Of a DNA stretch of 64,000 nucleotides, positions 54,845 through 62,652 are shown one piece after another. The DNA is from Prochlorococcus sp. AG-402-L09. Lineage in GTDB: Bacteria; Cyanobacteriota; Cyanobacteriia; PCC-6307; Cyanobiaceae. The position numbers and the translations under genes were made by a program. Within the stretch, counting starts at the first letter, position 1. The number at the start of each line of letters is the position of its first letter. The stretch spans positions 62,001-126,000 of the forward strand of contig QCIK01000005.1 of NCBI GenBank assembly GCA_003216715.1, written 5' to 3'. The notes beneath the pieces are model-generated. The model was not told where the DNA came from and did not search any database. It was given only the letters and a program-made list of their open reading frames with translations.

Positions 54845-55772
54845 AGTCTTTGTAATTGGTAAGGTCAGCTAATTCTTCAAGGCTTTTCACTCCTGAATCA
54901 ATTGAGCCATTTATTTCCCAAGAAGGGAAACCTTTTATCCCTTTAGCTTCACAAAGTTCTCTTTTGTTGTTAAAGCCATCTTTTGCACACTCAACTAAAT
55001 TTAATTTTTCTGCAGCTTCTTTCCCGAACATTTCTTTTTGATCATGGCAATGTGGACACCAATATGCGTTATACATGACTGCTCCTTCTTTTGTTAAATG
55101 TTCAGCTAGTTTTATTTTTTCAGAAGAACTTATCGCTATTACCGCAGGTGGCATGCCTGGAATATTATTGGAAACTTCTTCAATAGCAGGATCGACTGAT
55201 GATGACCATATTAGACCTGCTAAAAGAACTGCTACTGACATAAGAAAACCTCTAAAAAATAATTTACCATAATCTTCCCAACCGCCTCCAAATATATTTA
55301 ATAATAGAACTGAAAGTGATATAAGAAAAGAAAGAAGACAGAAAAAACAGAAAGCTTTAATTTTAAATATCATTACTGATATTAAAATTAAGCTGAAAAT
55401 AAAAGTAGATGTAGATATATAAAAAGATCCCCACCATGCAACTTTTGAGATATTAGTTTTTTGGGTTTTGAGAATAGGTATTAATGGGAATATTGCCATT
55501 AATAATATTAATAAATAACTAATTAAACCTATTAATGATAATGGAATAGAGAAATGATTTGTTTCAAAGAAAGTCCCCCAAGGGCTATTTAAAACTTTAT
55601 CGCAGCCTACTAATCCACCTGGACAGTTTAAATTTCCGATGATCCCCCATTTATTTAGTGTTATGGATCCTGTATCAATAACACCAACTGTTGATAATAT
55701 AGCTATAAAAACTCTCGCCCATTTGGAACCTAGATCTTGGCGACGACGACTCTTTAGTCTTGAAGATCCCAT
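54831..55772 (-). CDS. VKOR-thioredoxin fusion protein
   Basis: 313 residues. Four or five membrane helices form the VKOR domain, with the loop cysteines C50 and C57 and the active-site CFFC (C142, C145). A C-terminal thioredoxin-like domain has WCPHC (C239, C242). Bacterial VKOR fused to Trx makes disulfides in the periplasm or thylakoid lumen and passes electrons to quinone. In cyanobacteria it is needed for PSII assembly. Its promoter is in the 175-bp gap beside petL. Confidence 0.9.
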   Translation of the reverse strand: MGSSRLKSRRRQDLGSKWARVFIAILSTVGVIDTGSITLNKWGIIGNLNCPGGLVGCDKVLNSPWGTFFETNHFSIPLSLIGLISYLLILLMAIFPLIPILKTQKTNISKVAWWGSFYISTSTFIFSLILISVMIFKIKAFCFFCLLSFLISLSVLLLNIFGGGWEDYGKLFFRGFLMSVAVLLAGLIWSSSVDPAIEEVSNNIPGMPPAVIAISSSEKIKLAEHLTKEGAVMYNAYWCPHCHDQKEMFGKEAAEKLNLVECAKDGFNNKRELCEAKGIKGFPSWEINGSIDSGVKSLEELADLTNYKDSKDF

Positions 55773-55947
55773 GCAGGTTAATTTTAATAATTGAATTTTT
55801 TTTATTCTAATGAAGAATTCCTTTTAAGTCTAAATAATTTAAATGAATTCTATTATTCTGTATATTTTAAGAACCATAAATATCTGAATGAGTATTAAAT
55901 ATAAACCTCTTTAACTAATCCAGTACTAGTAAGAGTGATTTATTTAT

Positions 55948-56040
55948 TCAGATTAATTTAATAGCTTTAAGGGCTTTTTGAATCAAGAATGCTGCAGAAA
56001 GGCCAGCTCCAACAAAAACTAAGTAAAAAAGAATTCCCAT
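55948..56040 (-). CDS. petL: Cytochrome b6f subunit PetL
   Basis: Only 30 residues, one membrane helix, starting at ATG 56040: MGILFYLVFVGAG...ALKAIKLI. The FY..F and terminal AIKLI match cyanobacterial PetL (the b6f subunit VI). It stabilises the cytochrome b6f complex. Too short for most automatic calls. It lies between the DUF4346 and VKOR genes on the same strand. Confidence 0.75.
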   Translation of the reverse strand: MGILFYLVFVGAGLSAAFLIQKALKAIKLI

Positions 56041-56102
56041 TTGATTTGAATTTCTCCACTAATAATAGAACATCAGTGCTTTATCGTTTGAATTTATTAA
56101 TT

Positions 56103-56504
56103 TTAATCTTGAATATATTGTTTACCACTGATCAGGCATTGCTCTGCTCTCTGTAATTCACGACCAATGTAAATCGCATGATCTAAATGACTGATGGGTA
56201 ATGGACCATGACCCTCGGAGATTTGAATACCTAATTGCTTGGCACTCTTCCCTCTATAAACATTGTTTGGTTGATTTCTACTTTTTGTTTTACACCCAAT
56301 TGGTTCTCCGGACTCTGGATCAATAGCGCGACCTTTTTGATCAATATCATTTAAATAATGTTCAAGTATTAACTCATTCGTTCTGGGTTCAATTTTTATT
56401 AAGAAATAACCTTTTGGGTCAAGCTCTATCTGCCGCTTGGATAATTTAGCGTCTAAAAGCGTTATTGAGTTAATTAAGTCTTCTTGAAGATCTAGATTGT
56501 TCAT
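56103..56504 (-). CDS. DUF4346 family protein
   Basis: 133 residues, soluble, matching the cyanobacterial DUF4346 pattern: KGYFLIKIEPRTNELILEHY, DIDQKGRAIDPESGEPIGCKTKSR and then GKSAKQLGIQISE...HLDHAIYIGRELQRAE. Found with thymidylate-synthase-like fusions in some cyanobacteria; its own role is unknown. Start ATG at 56504; neighbour petL is 62 bp beyond its stop. Confidence 0.75.
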   Translation of the reverse strand: MNNLDLQEDLINSITLLDAKLSKRQIELDPKGYFLIKIEPRTNELILEHYLNDIDQKGRAIDPESGEPIGCKTKSRNQPNNVYRGKSAKQLGIQISEGHGPLPISHLDHAIYIGRELQRAEQCLISGKQYIQD

Positions 56505-56585
56505 TTCTTTAATTTACAAATTAAAAAGAAGATACACAAGTCACTTATTCTGTAGTTATTAAATTTTTAGATTTTCCGGAAAAAA

Positions 56586-56852
56586 TTATCCTGAAATAAA
56601 ACTTTTTAAGATTAAAAATATAAGCAGGTTTACAAAAATAAAAGATAAATAAACAATACCTGGATTTTTTAGGCCTGCTGGTGCTGTTAGTTCATAGCCA
56701 AAAAGAGTAATAACACCTTGAGTCCCTTTATCTTTATAACTAAAAATCCCTTGAGCAAAGAAAGGTTTTTCTTCATTAGAATCAACTGTATCTTTCTCGG
56801 TGGAAAGTGATTTACTGGTCTCAGGAGAATCTAGTAAATTGTTATCTGTCAT
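56586..56852 (-). CDS. Small single-span membrane protein (88 aa)
   Basis: ATG at 56852; a longer frame to 56930 would overlap the GNAT-type gene. The first 35 residues are acidic and polar, followed by a conserved-looking block FFAQGIFSYKDKGTQGVITLFGYELTAPAGL and one C-terminal helix (IVYLSFIFVNLLIFLILKSF). I do not recognise the family. The block is distinctive enough to be conserved in picocyanobacteria. Runs on the same strand as the next gene. Confidence 0.55.
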   Translation of the reverse strand: MTDNNLLDSPETSKSLSTEKDTVDSNEEKPFFAQGIFSYKDKGTQGVITLFGYELTAPAGLKNPGIVYLSFIFVNLLIFLILKSFISG

Positions 56853-56883
56853 TGAGATTAAGTTTTTAATTTTTCTGAAGTTA

Positions 56884-58065
56884 CTATGTATTTGATAGTT
56901 TTGGCTCTTCAAACTTAAAAGGTACTTCATTATTTGTAGCGTTTATTTGATCAAGCATTAACTTATTTGCTTTTGGTAGCCATTCTCTAATTAATGAATC
57001 CATAGGTAAGTTGTACCATCTATGAAGACTTGCATTGGGTTTAGCAATAAAACCTCTTCGTTTTTTGTGACTACCGCCTGCTCCAGGATCAAAATATTTT
57101 ATTTTATTTGCTATTGCCCACTCAATCGGGGAGTAATAACAAGCTTCAAAATGTAAATTATCTATATTTTTTTCTGCACCCCAATATCTCCCCCAAAGCA
57201 TATTTTCGTTTTTCACGCATAAGGACATTCCAATTGTTTTATCAATTCCTTCTTCTTTTGCATCAAATAAAACAATATTTTCTTTGAGTTCTGTTGATGT
57301 AAGTTCAGTGAAAAATGATTCCGTGAGGTATTTACTACCCCATACTCCCCATCTTGAACAATGAAGCTGATAAAAATAATGCATTTTTTTTAAATTCATT
57401 ACATTTATTTGAGACCCACTAAGAGGTTCAATTTTTACTCCACATTTTTTTATGCTTTCTCTTTCTCTCTTAATATTTCTACGTTGATTGGAATTGAATT
57501 TTTGTAAGAAATCAGAAAAACTTTTTTCTTCATTCAATTTCAACAAACTTTGTTGGTTGACCCACTTAGCACAATCTAGAGATTCAGCTACTTTCATCCA
57601 TTTAGGATCTACATACAAAAAATTACAACTGAGAATTCCATTTTGTTTGGCAAAACTATCAATTTCAGAGATTAATATTTGTGTGAGGTTTCTATCATTA
57701 ACTCCTTCGGCAAAAAGAAAGCGATAACCCTCTATTGGACTTAATGGACTCATGCCTATTAGTTTTGGATAATATTCAAGTCCCATATCTTGAGCTAGTT
57801 GAACAAAGGCATTATCAAAAATAAATTCTCCATAACTATGAGATTTAAGATAGAGAGGTGCACATGCAATTAAATCATTTTCACTCCATGCAGAGAGAAA
57901 TAATGGTTGCCATCCATATTCTTTACTAACACTTTTTGATTTTTCTAATGCATTTAACCAATCCCATTTATAAAAAGGAGATGAATTTTCTTTTAAGAAA
58001 TGATTCCAAATAATTTTAGGAATTGCTTGGATTGTTGTATGCCATTTGATTTTGATATTGTTCAT
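56884..58065 (-). CDS. GNAT/FemAB-type acyltransferase (DUF482-like)
   Basis: 393 residues. Tandem GNAT-like fold: WKWHTTIQAIPKIIWNHF opening, FDNAFVQLAQDMG, RRNIKRERESIKK (basic loop near 205), and the conserved FDPGAGGSHKKRRGF near 345. Matches the COG3146 family of predicted N-acyltransferases; related to peptidoglycan FemAB enzymes, but no substrate is established. Follows the RibD-like gene on the same strand. Confidence 0.75.
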   Translation of the reverse strand: MNNIKIKWHTTIQAIPKIIWNHFLKENSSPFYKWDWLNALEKSKSVSKEYGWQPLFLSAWSENDLIACAPLYLKSHSYGEFIFDNAFVQLAQDMGLEYYPKLIGMSPLSPIEGYRFLFAEGVNDRNLTQILISEIDSFAKQNGILSCNFLYVDPKWMKVAESLDCAKWVNQQSLLKLNEEKSFSDFLQKFNSNQRRNIKRERESIKKCGVKIEPLSGSQINVMNLKKMHYFYQLHCSRWGVWGSKYLTESFFTELTSTELKENIVLFDAKEEGIDKTIGMSLCVKNENMLWGRYWGAEKNIDNLHFEACYYSPIEWAIANKIKYFDPGAGGSHKKRRGFIAKPNASLHRWYNLPMDSLIREWLPKANKLMLDQINATNNEVPFKFEEPKLSNT

Positions 58066-58087
58066 TTATTTTATACTAAATCTATAT

Positions 58088-58765
58088 TCAGGATAAATTA
58101 TTTCTAAAATATCTAATAAGTAATTCGTTATTACCTAGCTTTTTACTTTCTTTTAGAATCCAGTTATTTTTTTTATTCATGATTGTATTTAAGTTCCTTA
58201 ATTCAGATGAGACCCAGCAGTAATCTCCTCCTATAAGATGAGGTGTAATGGTAATTTGTAATTCATCTATTAGATTCTCTAAAAGAAAAGCTGAAATAAG
58301 ATTTGCACCTCCTAATAATACAATTTTCGCAATTCCTTTCTGATACAAATCATCAAGAGAATCACGCCAAGTGATTTTTAAATTTATTTTTTTATCAAAT
58401 CCATTAGGAAGCATAATCTTATTTTTCTTATCTTGCATTTGGATCAACCATTTTTGAAGAGGTTGTTGAAAAAAAAGCCAATTTTCTGGAAAATCTATTT
58501 GATTGCTGGCTATAAGAGCAATTGGCTGTTCGTTCTTGCCTTCTGAAGTTCTTTTTTTTAGTAAGCTTTCATTTTTAATTACACAAATTGATTGATGATC
58601 TCTCAGTGTTTGCCCTCCCATTAAAATCCCATCTGACCAAGCAAGTGATTCTTCTAAAACTAAACGATCACCAGACTGACCTAATTGTGTTTTCCCTCCT
58701 TCTGGATATGCGATACGTCCGTCAATACTAGAAGCTAAAACTAATTTAACCCATTTTTTTTTCAA
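58088..58765 (-). CDS. RibD C-terminal-type reductase
   Basis: 225 residues from TTG, starting at the base next to the preceding gene's stop. NADPH-dependent dihydrofolate-reductase-like fold: KLVLASSIDGRIAYPEGG at the start, LGQSGDRLVLEESLAWSDGILMGGQTLRDH, and IVLLGGANLISAFLLENLIDELQITITPHLIGGD. The family reduces pyrimidine-type ribityl intermediates in riboflavin synthesis; there is no deaminase part here. It immediately follows the PTPS-type gene, which suggests a linked pterin or flavin role (inferred). Confidence 0.85.
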   Translation of the reverse strand: MKKKWVKLVLASSIDGRIAYPEGGKTQLGQSGDRLVLEESLAWSDGILMGGQTLRDHQSICVIKNESLLKKRTSEGKNEQPIALIASNQIDFPENWLFFQQPLQKWLIQMQDKKNKIMLPNGFDKKINLKITWRDSLDDLYQKGIAKIVLLGGANLISAFLLENLIDELQITITPHLIGGDYCWVSSELRNLNTIMNKKNNWILKESKKLGNNELLIRYFRNNLS

Positions 58766-59692
58766 TTATCTCAGCAAACCAACCTGATTCTTTGAGTCTT
58801 TAGTATCGATCATTGATTCAGGTACGTTTGCATAAACTTCAGCCGCATTGTTTGGACTCTCCTGTAGTTTTATCTTATATAAAGTAGCCCCGATCGCATT
58901 GATTGGATTAGTTAATTTATCTGAAATATGTAATGCAATATTTTCAGCTGTAGGCACACAATTTGCAAAATAAGGAATGTCTTTATTTAAAAAGGTATGA
59001 TCAAAGGGTTCTACAACTAAATCATTTATTAAACTATTTAATGCAGATAAATCACATATCATTCCTGTTCTAGGATTAATCTTTCCTTTGACAGTTATAT
59101 CTACTAAGTAATTGTGACCATGTCCATTGGGTCGAGCACATTTTCCGAATATTTTTTCGTTTTCAGTTTGAGGTAGGTCTTCTCTAGCTAAGCGATGAGC
59201 AGCTGAAAAGTGTGTTTGAACTGTTAAATAAGCATCCATAGCATTTCCTTGATAGTCAGCCCAGAGTTTTGTGTTTTCGTAAAGACGAAGAGATATTAGA
59301 GGTAAGTGAGATTTAAGGCGCTCCCATATCATACGAACTAAACTTTCAGTTGTGGGCAAGCAACCTTCGGGTTTAGAAAGGTCAAACTCGGGCCATGTGT
59401 CATTTAAAAAACGAAAGTCAAGCTGACTTGTTACTTCATTTTTTATGGCATGTTTTACATCTGAAAGGTTTAAGACCATGCCATATTGATTAAGATTTCC
59501 TTCCATGGTTACGATTAACTCGTAATTATGTCCGTGGCCAGGAGCTATTGAGCATGGGCCAAACAAAGCTGAATTATCATCATCAGATAATTCAGGAAGC
59601 CTATAAAGGTGGCTTGCGCTAAAGCAGGCTCGCCTTGTGATTACACAAGTTCTCCCCTCTCCATGAGGGAAATTAGATGTGATTGCTTCCAT
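58766..59692 (-). CDS. Tandem 6-pyruvoyl-tetrahydropterin synthase-type protein
   Basis: 308 residues, two PTPS/QueD domains. Domain 1 (about 18-155): zinc His28, His53 and His55 in GHGHNY, Cys47, Glu139. Domain 2 (about 158-290): His166, His191 and His193, Cys185, Glu278. The catalytic Asp-His pair of the family (DHxxLN) is kept in domain 2 (D231-H232, FDHTFLN) but is D92-F93 in domain 1 (LDFRFLN). So only the second looks active. Such enzymes make pterins or 6-carboxytetrahydropterin for queuosine. The next gene on the strand is RibD-type. Confidence 0.85.
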   Translation of the reverse strand: MEAITSNFPHGEGRTCVITRRACFSASHLYRLPELSDDDNSALFGPCSIAPGHGHNYELIVTMEGNLNQYGMVLNLSDVKHAIKNEVTSQLDFRFLNDTWPEFDLSKPEGCLPTTESLVRMIWERLKSHLPLISLRLYENTKLWADYQGNAMDAYLTVQTHFSAAHRLAREDLPQTENEKIFGKCARPNGHGHNYLVDITVKGKINPRTGMICDLSALNSLINDLVVEPFDHTFLNKDIPYFANCVPTAENIALHISDKLTNPINAIGATLYKIKLQESPNNAAEVYANVPESMIDTKDSKNQVGLLR

Positions 59693-59744
59693 AAATTTTT
59701 CACATCAACACACATCTTAATAACTTTTAGTTACTTCTGTCTTT

Positions 59745-60341
59745 ATGGCCGTCCAATCAACCCCTAAAACTCTTAAAGAAAAGTTAGGTGGTCGAAATAT
59801 ATTTTTGATAGGAATGATGGGTTCTGGCAAAAGTCAAACGGGTCCAGTTCTAGCAAAAATGATCAATTATGCTTTTGTTGATACTGATGATGTTATAGAA
59901 AAAGCGTCTAAGCAATCTATTTCATCTATTTTTGAAAAAGATGGAGAAAATGTCTTTAGGGATGTTGAAAAAAAAGTTTTAAAAGAAATTAGTCAACATC
60001 ATTCTCTTGTAATTGCTACAGGAGGTGGTTTAGTTACTTTGCCTGAAAACTGGGGCATTCTTCATCAAGGGATAGTTATTTGGTTAGATCTTGATTTAAA
60101 ACGTTCAATTAAACGATTAGAAAGTGATCAAAAGAAACGCCCTTTACTAATTGGGGATGATTTAGCTGAGAATTTTAGTCAGATTTATGAGAGTAGAAAA
60201 CCAATATATTTAGAGTCAGATTTGAGAATAGAAGTTGAGGATCAATCACCATATGAGGTCGCAACTATGATTGTTGAACATTTGCCAAGCATCCTTATTG
60301 ACCCGGAGACTCAAGCCGAACGGCATACCACTGAATTGTAA
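59745..60341 (+). CDS. aroK: Shikimate kinase
   Basis: 198 residues. Phosphorylates shikimate in aromatic amino acid synthesis. Walker A MMGSGKSQTG (near 24-33), shikimate-binding DTDDVIEK, the RDVEKK and GGGLVTL motifs, and LIGDDL near the lid Arg segment. The C-terminus runs into an overlap of 47 bases with the opposite-strand CRR7-like gene. Confidence 0.93.
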   Translation: MAVQSTPKTLKEKLGGRNIFLIGMMGSGKSQTGPVLAKMINYAFVDTDDVIEKASKQSISSIFEKDGENVFRDVEKKVLKEISQHHSLVIATGGGLVTLPENWGILHQGIVIWLDLDLKRSIKRLESDQKKRPLLIGDDLAENFSQIYESRKPIYLESDLRIEVEDQSPYEVATMIVEHLPSILIDPETQAERHTTEL

Positions 60342-60558
60342 AACCTGTTTTGATTTCCAGGTCGCAGGCTGTATCAAGTAAATGTTGCGCAGCTTCCGCT
60401 ATTGAAGACTTACATTCAAGATCTAATGGTAATGAATCGAATTTGTTTAACCAAGATTGAAGCCATAAAAGAGTTTGTTCTTTATCTAGGAATTGTTCAC
60501 TTTCGCCAGGAACCAAAACAACATAATTATCCATTTCTCTAATCAGCGGATCAGACAT
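60295..60558 (-). CDS. crr7: CRR7-like NDH-1 assembly factor
   Basis: 87 residues. Starts SDPLIREMDNYVVLVPGESEQFL and ends TGFTIQWYAVRLE; the pattern recalls chlororespiratory reduction 7, an assembly factor of the cyanobacterial/plastid NDH-1 complex. Match is from memory of family layout, hence moderate confidence. Its start shares a CATG with the gene at 60557, and its end overlaps aroK by 47 bp. Confidence 0.6.
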   Translation of the reverse strand: MSDPLIREMDNYVVLVPGESEQFLDKEQTLLWLQSWLNKFDSLPLDLECKSSIAEAAQHLLDTACDLEIKTGFTIQWYAVRLESPGQ

Positions 60559-61288
60559 GAGACAGAAATTTTTCTTTTTTTTGATTTCTATTTTAATTAT
60601 TTTTACTTACACAGGTCCTTCATTTGGTGAAAGTAGTCTTGAAATAAATAATTTTCAACCATCTAAGCTTTACGAACGCAAATTAATCTGGCCTGATTGG
60701 CGCCTTCCCTCTTCATTTAAGCGCCCAGGATTGAAAGATGATTTAATTTACCCTGATTGGTTTGAAGGTGTATGGGATGTTACTAGCGAGATAGAAAGTG
60801 ATCAGATTCAAGAACCTATTATTCATTCCGCTAAATTTATTCACAATACTTCTGGTGATTTAATAGCTGACCGTGAATACAACACTAAGTCTTATGCTTT
60901 AAGCACAAAGACTGGTGGTTTTTTATCAGTAAAGAATGATCCTAAATCGCCTAATCGTCAGTTTGCTCAATTAACTGAAGATAGGTATTTAGAGACAAAA
61001 ATCATTGGAAGACTTCAAGAAAAAATAGACAATAATATTTTTATTACTGATGAATTAATTTTACAAATTTTGCATACACCAGAATTTAGCCGGCTTAGCC
61101 AGGTAGAAACATTAACTGAATTTAAAAAATGTGGATTTAATCAAAATAATGAAATAAATCTAAGTGATTATAATATTTGTGGAGAACAATTTGAGGCGAT
61201 TTACAATCAACCTGGGCAAACTCTAATTTCTTTGCCGATTAAAACAGAGAAATCTAAATTAATACTTAGAAAGACTAATGATGATTAG
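60557..61288 (+). CDS. Exported DUF6816-like protein
   Basis: 243 residues with an N-terminal signal peptide (RQKFFFFLISILIIFTYTGPSFG). The mature part has LIWPDWRLPSSFKRPGLKDDLIYPDWFEGVWDV, which resembles a family of cyanobacterial and plastid lumen proteins (DUF6816). Likely lumenal or periplasmic; function unknown. The start ATG shares CATG with crr7 on the other strand; the end overlaps the GST gene's end by 14 bp. Confidence 0.65.
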   Translation: MRQKFFFFLISILIIFTYTGPSFGESSLEINNFQPSKLYERKLIWPDWRLPSSFKRPGLKDDLIYPDWFEGVWDVTSEIESDQIQEPIIHSAKFIHNTSGDLIADREYNTKSYALSTKTGGFLSVKNDPKSPNRQFAQLTEDRYLETKIIGRLQEKIDNNIFITDELILQILHTPEFSRLSQVETLTEFKKCGFNQNNEINLSDYNICGEQFEAIYNQPGQTLISLPIKTEKSKLILRKTNDD

Positions 61289-61994
61289 TTTTTACCAATT
61301 GATCTTCAATTAAGTCTCTCCATTCGAAAAGATTTTGAAGACTTGGATCGTTTATATATAAAGAACAGCCTTGGCCTGTTAGATTTTCTCCAGATGAATT
61401 TGGGAATTTGAGTAGTGATAAGTGTGATGCTACAGCTATATCAGCAATAGAAAGTTTTTCTCCAATAAGAAAGTTTTCTTTATCAATTAAATTTGATAGA
61501 TATTCTAGATTTAATTTTAGAGATTCTTTCTCTTTCTGGTTTATTAATCCAGAAATCTGACTAGCAATCTTTGTAGGAATATTAAAAAGAATTTTTTGCA
61601 TAGAATCAGCAATTTCGTTGGCGAATAAAGAGGAAATTAATATTGGATTTTTCGTAAGTTCTTCCAAAAAGACAATTTTTATAGATTTTGCCAACGTTGT
61701 ATCTGCCCAGTTCTCAATTATTTGAGCTTGAGAAGCTTCCTTTATACCCTTTGGAATTAATTTTGGTTCTATTTCAATTTTCTCTAAGTGTCGTATTATT
61801 GAACTTGAGTCATGGATTGTTGTTTCCTTATCAAAAAGCACGGGTAATTTTTTTTGCCCTGTTTTTTGAAAGATATCTATTTGCCCTATGGCTGGAGTTA
61901 TCTCAACGGTTCGGTATTCAAGCTTTTTTGCAGCCAAAGCCATTCTTACTTTTAAGCAATAAGGTGAGTGCTTAAATTGATGAAGTTCCAACAT
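61275..61994 (-). CDS. Glutathione S-transferase family protein
   Basis: 239 residues from ATG 61994. A GST N-terminal thioredoxin-fold domain (LHQFKHSPYCLKVRMALAAKKLEYRTVEI; LPVLFDKETTIHDSSSIIRHLE) with the Cys in SPYC and cis-Pro in KLPVL, then an all-helical C-terminal half with IADIAVASHLSLL. A detoxification role is typical; substrate unknown. Lies opposite ycf33, 60 bp apart. Confidence 0.9.
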   Translation of the reverse strand: MLELHQFKHSPYCLKVRMALAAKKLEYRTVEITPAIGQIDIFQKTGQKKLPVLFDKETTIHDSSSIIRHLEKIEIEPKLIPKGIKEASQAQIIENWADTTLAKSIKIVFLEELTKNPILISSLFANEIADSMQKILFNIPTKIASQISGLINQKEKESLKLNLEYLSNLIDKENFLIGEKLSIADIAVASHLSLLKFPNSSGENLTGQGCSLYINDPSLQNLFEWRDLIEDQLVKTNHH

Positions 61995-62054
61995 TTTATG
62001 TTCCTTCAAATGGTTAGCAGAGTAGCTATTAATTCAGTCTTTTGGTGGTGAACA

Positions 62055-62261
62055 ATGGGTGAGTTTTTTTCTAATGTTTCTAGATATCCCAAATATCTCA
62101 TCACAATAGTTTTGGGGGTTTTCACTGCTGCAATTTCTCCATTGATTAAACGAGGTAGTAATCCGATCACAGCGATTGCTCTCGTTGGGGCGTTGTTAAG
62201 TGGACTTTTGACAATAATTTTCTTATTAAAGGCTATGGCTTTCCCTGAACCAATTACTTAG
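62055..62261 (+). CDS. ycf33: Ycf33/DUF751 membrane protein
   Basis: 68 residues, two membrane spans. Starts [22 protein letters not shown], then [22 protein letters not shown], the DUF751/Ycf33 pattern. Proposed to have a light-dependent role in electron transport in cyanobacteria; not firmly known. Followed by rbfA 2 bp later, one transcript. Confidence 0.8.
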   Translation: MGEFFSNVSRYPKYLITIVLGVFTAAISPLIKRGSNPITAIALVGALLSGLLTIIFLLKAMAFPEPIT

Positions 62262-62263
62262 TT

Positions 62264-62635
62264 ATGGCTAATTCAAGAAGGGTAGAAAAATTAGCAGCTT
62301 TACTAAAAAGAGAAGTTAGTGAACTTTTAGTTAATGGTGTTAGAGATGAAAGAATTCATCAAGCTATGATTACCATTACTTCTGTTCAAGTCTCAGGTGA
62401 CTTGCAGCATGCAAAAATTTTTATAAGTCTTTTTGGTGAAGACAAAAAAAAAGCTGAAGTATTAGTTGGTTTAGAGGAAGCGAAGGGATTTGTTCGTGCT
62501 GAACTTGCTCGAAGGCTTCAAATGAGACGATCTCCTGAGCTTGTGTTTAAGATTGACAAAGGAATGACAAAAGGTCCAGCGGTTTTAGATCTTCTCAATT
62601 CATTAGAACTGGAACGTAAAAGTAAAGACTTATAG
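62264..62635 (+). CDS. rbfA: Ribosome-binding factor A
   Basis: 123 residues. 16S rRNA maturation factor of the 30S subunit. Standard KH-fold protein: [21 protein letters not shown] at the start, DPRI-like [28 protein letters not shown], and [24 protein letters not shown]. Length is normal. Follows ycf33, and the GH3 gene starts 17 bp later, so the three form a unit. Confidence 0.94.
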   Translation: MANSRRVEKLAALLKREVSELLVNGVRDERIHQAMITITSVQVSGDLQHAKIFISLFGEDKKKAEVLVGLEEAKGFVRAELARRLQMRRSPELVFKIDKGMTKGPAVLDLLNSLELERKSKDL

Positions 62636-62652
62636 ATTAATCAAAATTTTTG

